Shown here: positions 7,026 to 7,843 of the stretch, one piece after another
How the letters are laid out: the number at the start of each line of letters is the position of its first letter
Position numbering within the stretch: the first letter of the stretch is position 1
NCBI GenBank assembly: GCA_041567315.1
Contig: JBFGCA010000163.1
Span: 1 to 7,843, forward strand
Origin: JBFGCA01 sp041567315
Lineage (GTDB): Bacteria; Acidobacteriota; Thermoanaerobaculia; Multivoradales; JAHEKO01
Direction of reading: 5' to 3'
DNA: 7,843 nucleotides
Program-made: the position numbers and the translations under genes
Notes under the pieces: model-generated
What the model saw: the letters and a program-made list of their open reading frames with translations, nothing else
The model's database searches: none
Told to the model about the DNA's origin: nothing

Positions 7026-7843
7026 ATGAAGCTCGGCCCCGCTACCCTCGGCGGCAGGCTCGTCCTCACCCTTCTCCTGGCTCTCGCCGGCCCGCTCTCT
7101 TCGCCGGCCCAGCCGGTGGGTGAGCCCCAGATCCCGAGCGGCGATACTCGGGACGACCCCGCCGCGCGCTTCACCGAAGAGGTCCGCGTCATCGAGGTCC
7201 TGGTCGATGTTCTGGCCACCACCCGTCGCGGACGGCTGGTCACCGGCCTCACCCGCGAAGACTTCCTGGTCGAGGAGAACGGCGAGCCCCGCGAGGTGAC
7301 GAGCGCCACCTTCTACGCCACGCGCTACGAGGATCTCCCTCTGCCGGGCGAGTCCTCCGCCACCGACGCTCCGCCGCCCCCGGAGGGTTTCCCGTCGAAC
7401 GACTTGCCGGCCAGCCGCTACTTCATCTTCTTCTTCCACGACCAGACCTTCGAAGCGTCGAACCAGGCCGCTTTCACTTCGGCGCGCCTGGCGGCCGCGC
7501 GGGACGCCCGCTACTGGCTCGAGACCGAGCTGGGCCCCTCCGACTGGGTGGCCGTGGTGCGCTACGACCACGAGCTCAGCGTCCAGAGCGACTTCACCCA
7601 GGACCGGGTGCAGATCCTCGATGCGGTCGATGCCGCGATGCTGAACCGCGGCTCGGACTCCATGCGGCCGTCGGTGAGGATGAGACGCGAAGCTCTCCGC
7701 GCGGGACCTTCCCTCACTCGGGGCCTCCCCGGCTCCTACGACGTCGATCGCGAGAGCCGCCGCGTCGAGCACGCCGTGCGACTGGTGGCCGAAGCCTCCC
7801 GTACGATCGTGGGGCGCAAGAACCTGGTCCTTTTCACCCTCGG
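7026..7843 (+). CDS. Secreted VWA-like ('VWFA-related', acidobacterial type) protein, 3' end cut
   Basis: The frame is open from ATG 7026 to the window edge (272 codons, no stop). The ATG lies 7 bases after the hydrolase stop and has GGAG only 2 bases upstream, so translation may be coupled to the hydrolase. Residues 1-28 are a signal peptide (GRLVLTLLLALAGPL core, cleavage near SSPA). Residues 52-97 carry the family's lead domain (VIEVLVDVLATTRRGRLVTGL then TREDFLVEENGEPREV). A Pro-rich linker follows at about 105-128. The VWA-like domain begins at 131 with strand RYFIFFFHDQTF, then a helix at about 150-169 and DWVAVVRYDHEL. After a basic insertion (about 208-243), the helix RRVEHAVRLVAEASRTIVG leads into NLVLFTL at the edge. 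The usual DxSxS metal site is not seen; HDQTF stands in its place, so metal-dependent ligand binding is uncertain. Family members are widespread in Acidobacteriota, with mostly unknown roles. Confidence 0.85.
   Translation, partial: MKLGPATLGGRLVLTLLLALAGPLSSPAQPVGEPQIPSGDTRDDPAARFTEEVRVIEVLVDVLATTRRGRLVTGLTREDFLVEENGEPREVTSATFYATRYEDLPLPGESSATDAPPPPEGFPSNDLPASRYFIFFFHDQTFEASNQAAFTSARLAAARDARYWLETELGPSDWVAVVRYDHELSVQSDFTQDRVQILDAVDAAMLNRGSDSMRPSVRMRREALRAGPSLTRGLPGSYDVDRESRRVEHAVRLVAEASRTIVGRKNLVLFTL

Noticed and set aside
5927..7309. 460-codon minus-strand open frame with apparent repeats
   Set aside because: Its repeats are only the antisense image of the FN3-like repeats, and it also overlaps the start of the VWA-like gene. 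The plus-strand frame has clear domains, a signal peptide and a ribosome site.

Overview
The window is GC-rich and holds five protein-coding loci. Two run off its ends. It looks like a chromosomal segment from an acidobacterium-like organism (Acidobacteriota, perhaps Thermoanaerobaculia). This placement is an inference. It rests on high GC, on a secreted protein with the architecture of the acidobacterial 'VWFA-related' family, and on a small signal-peptide/TonB-C-terminal-domain protein of a kind common in that phylum. No rRNA or single-copy marker is present to confirm it.

Layout. (1) Positions 1-2585, minus strand: phosphoenolpyruvate carboxylase (ppc), lacking only its C-terminal end, with its main catalytic motifs intact. 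It is the one clear housekeeping enzyme here and is very GC-rich. (2) 2586-2891: non-coding divergent spacer with a tandem 8-mer and a small hairpin. (3) 2892-3384, plus strand: a TonB-C-terminal-domain protein split by a one-base frame change at a run of six Gs. It is either a broken gene or a homopolymer sequencing error. (4) 3396-4073, plus: a membrane-anchored SRPBCC/AHSA1-type protein 11 bases downstream, likely co-transcribed. (5) 4074-4297: spacer with a stem-loop, a small inverted repeat and a good ribosome binding site. (6) 4298-7018, plus: a secreted 906-residue protein. It has an unrecognised N-terminal region, an alpha/beta-hydrolase domain with a complete-looking catalytic triad, and three tandem 98-residue fibronectin-III-like repeats. 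(7) 7026-7843, plus: the beginning of a secreted VWA-like protein, 7 bases after the hydrolase stop and so probably in the same transcription unit.

How they fit together: ppc is an anaplerotic cytosolic enzyme, divergently transcribed and probably unrelated to the rest. All four plus-strand products carry a signal peptide or a membrane anchor, so this half of the window encodes cell-envelope or secreted proteins. The best candidate for unusual biology is the hydrolase with its recently duplicated, cysteine-paired repeats, coupled to the VWA-like protein. There is no CRISPR array, recognisable mobile element, RNA gene or toxin-antitoxin/phage-defence signature. I do not claim a new system here, only a secreted hydrolase/adhesion-like pair worth following up.
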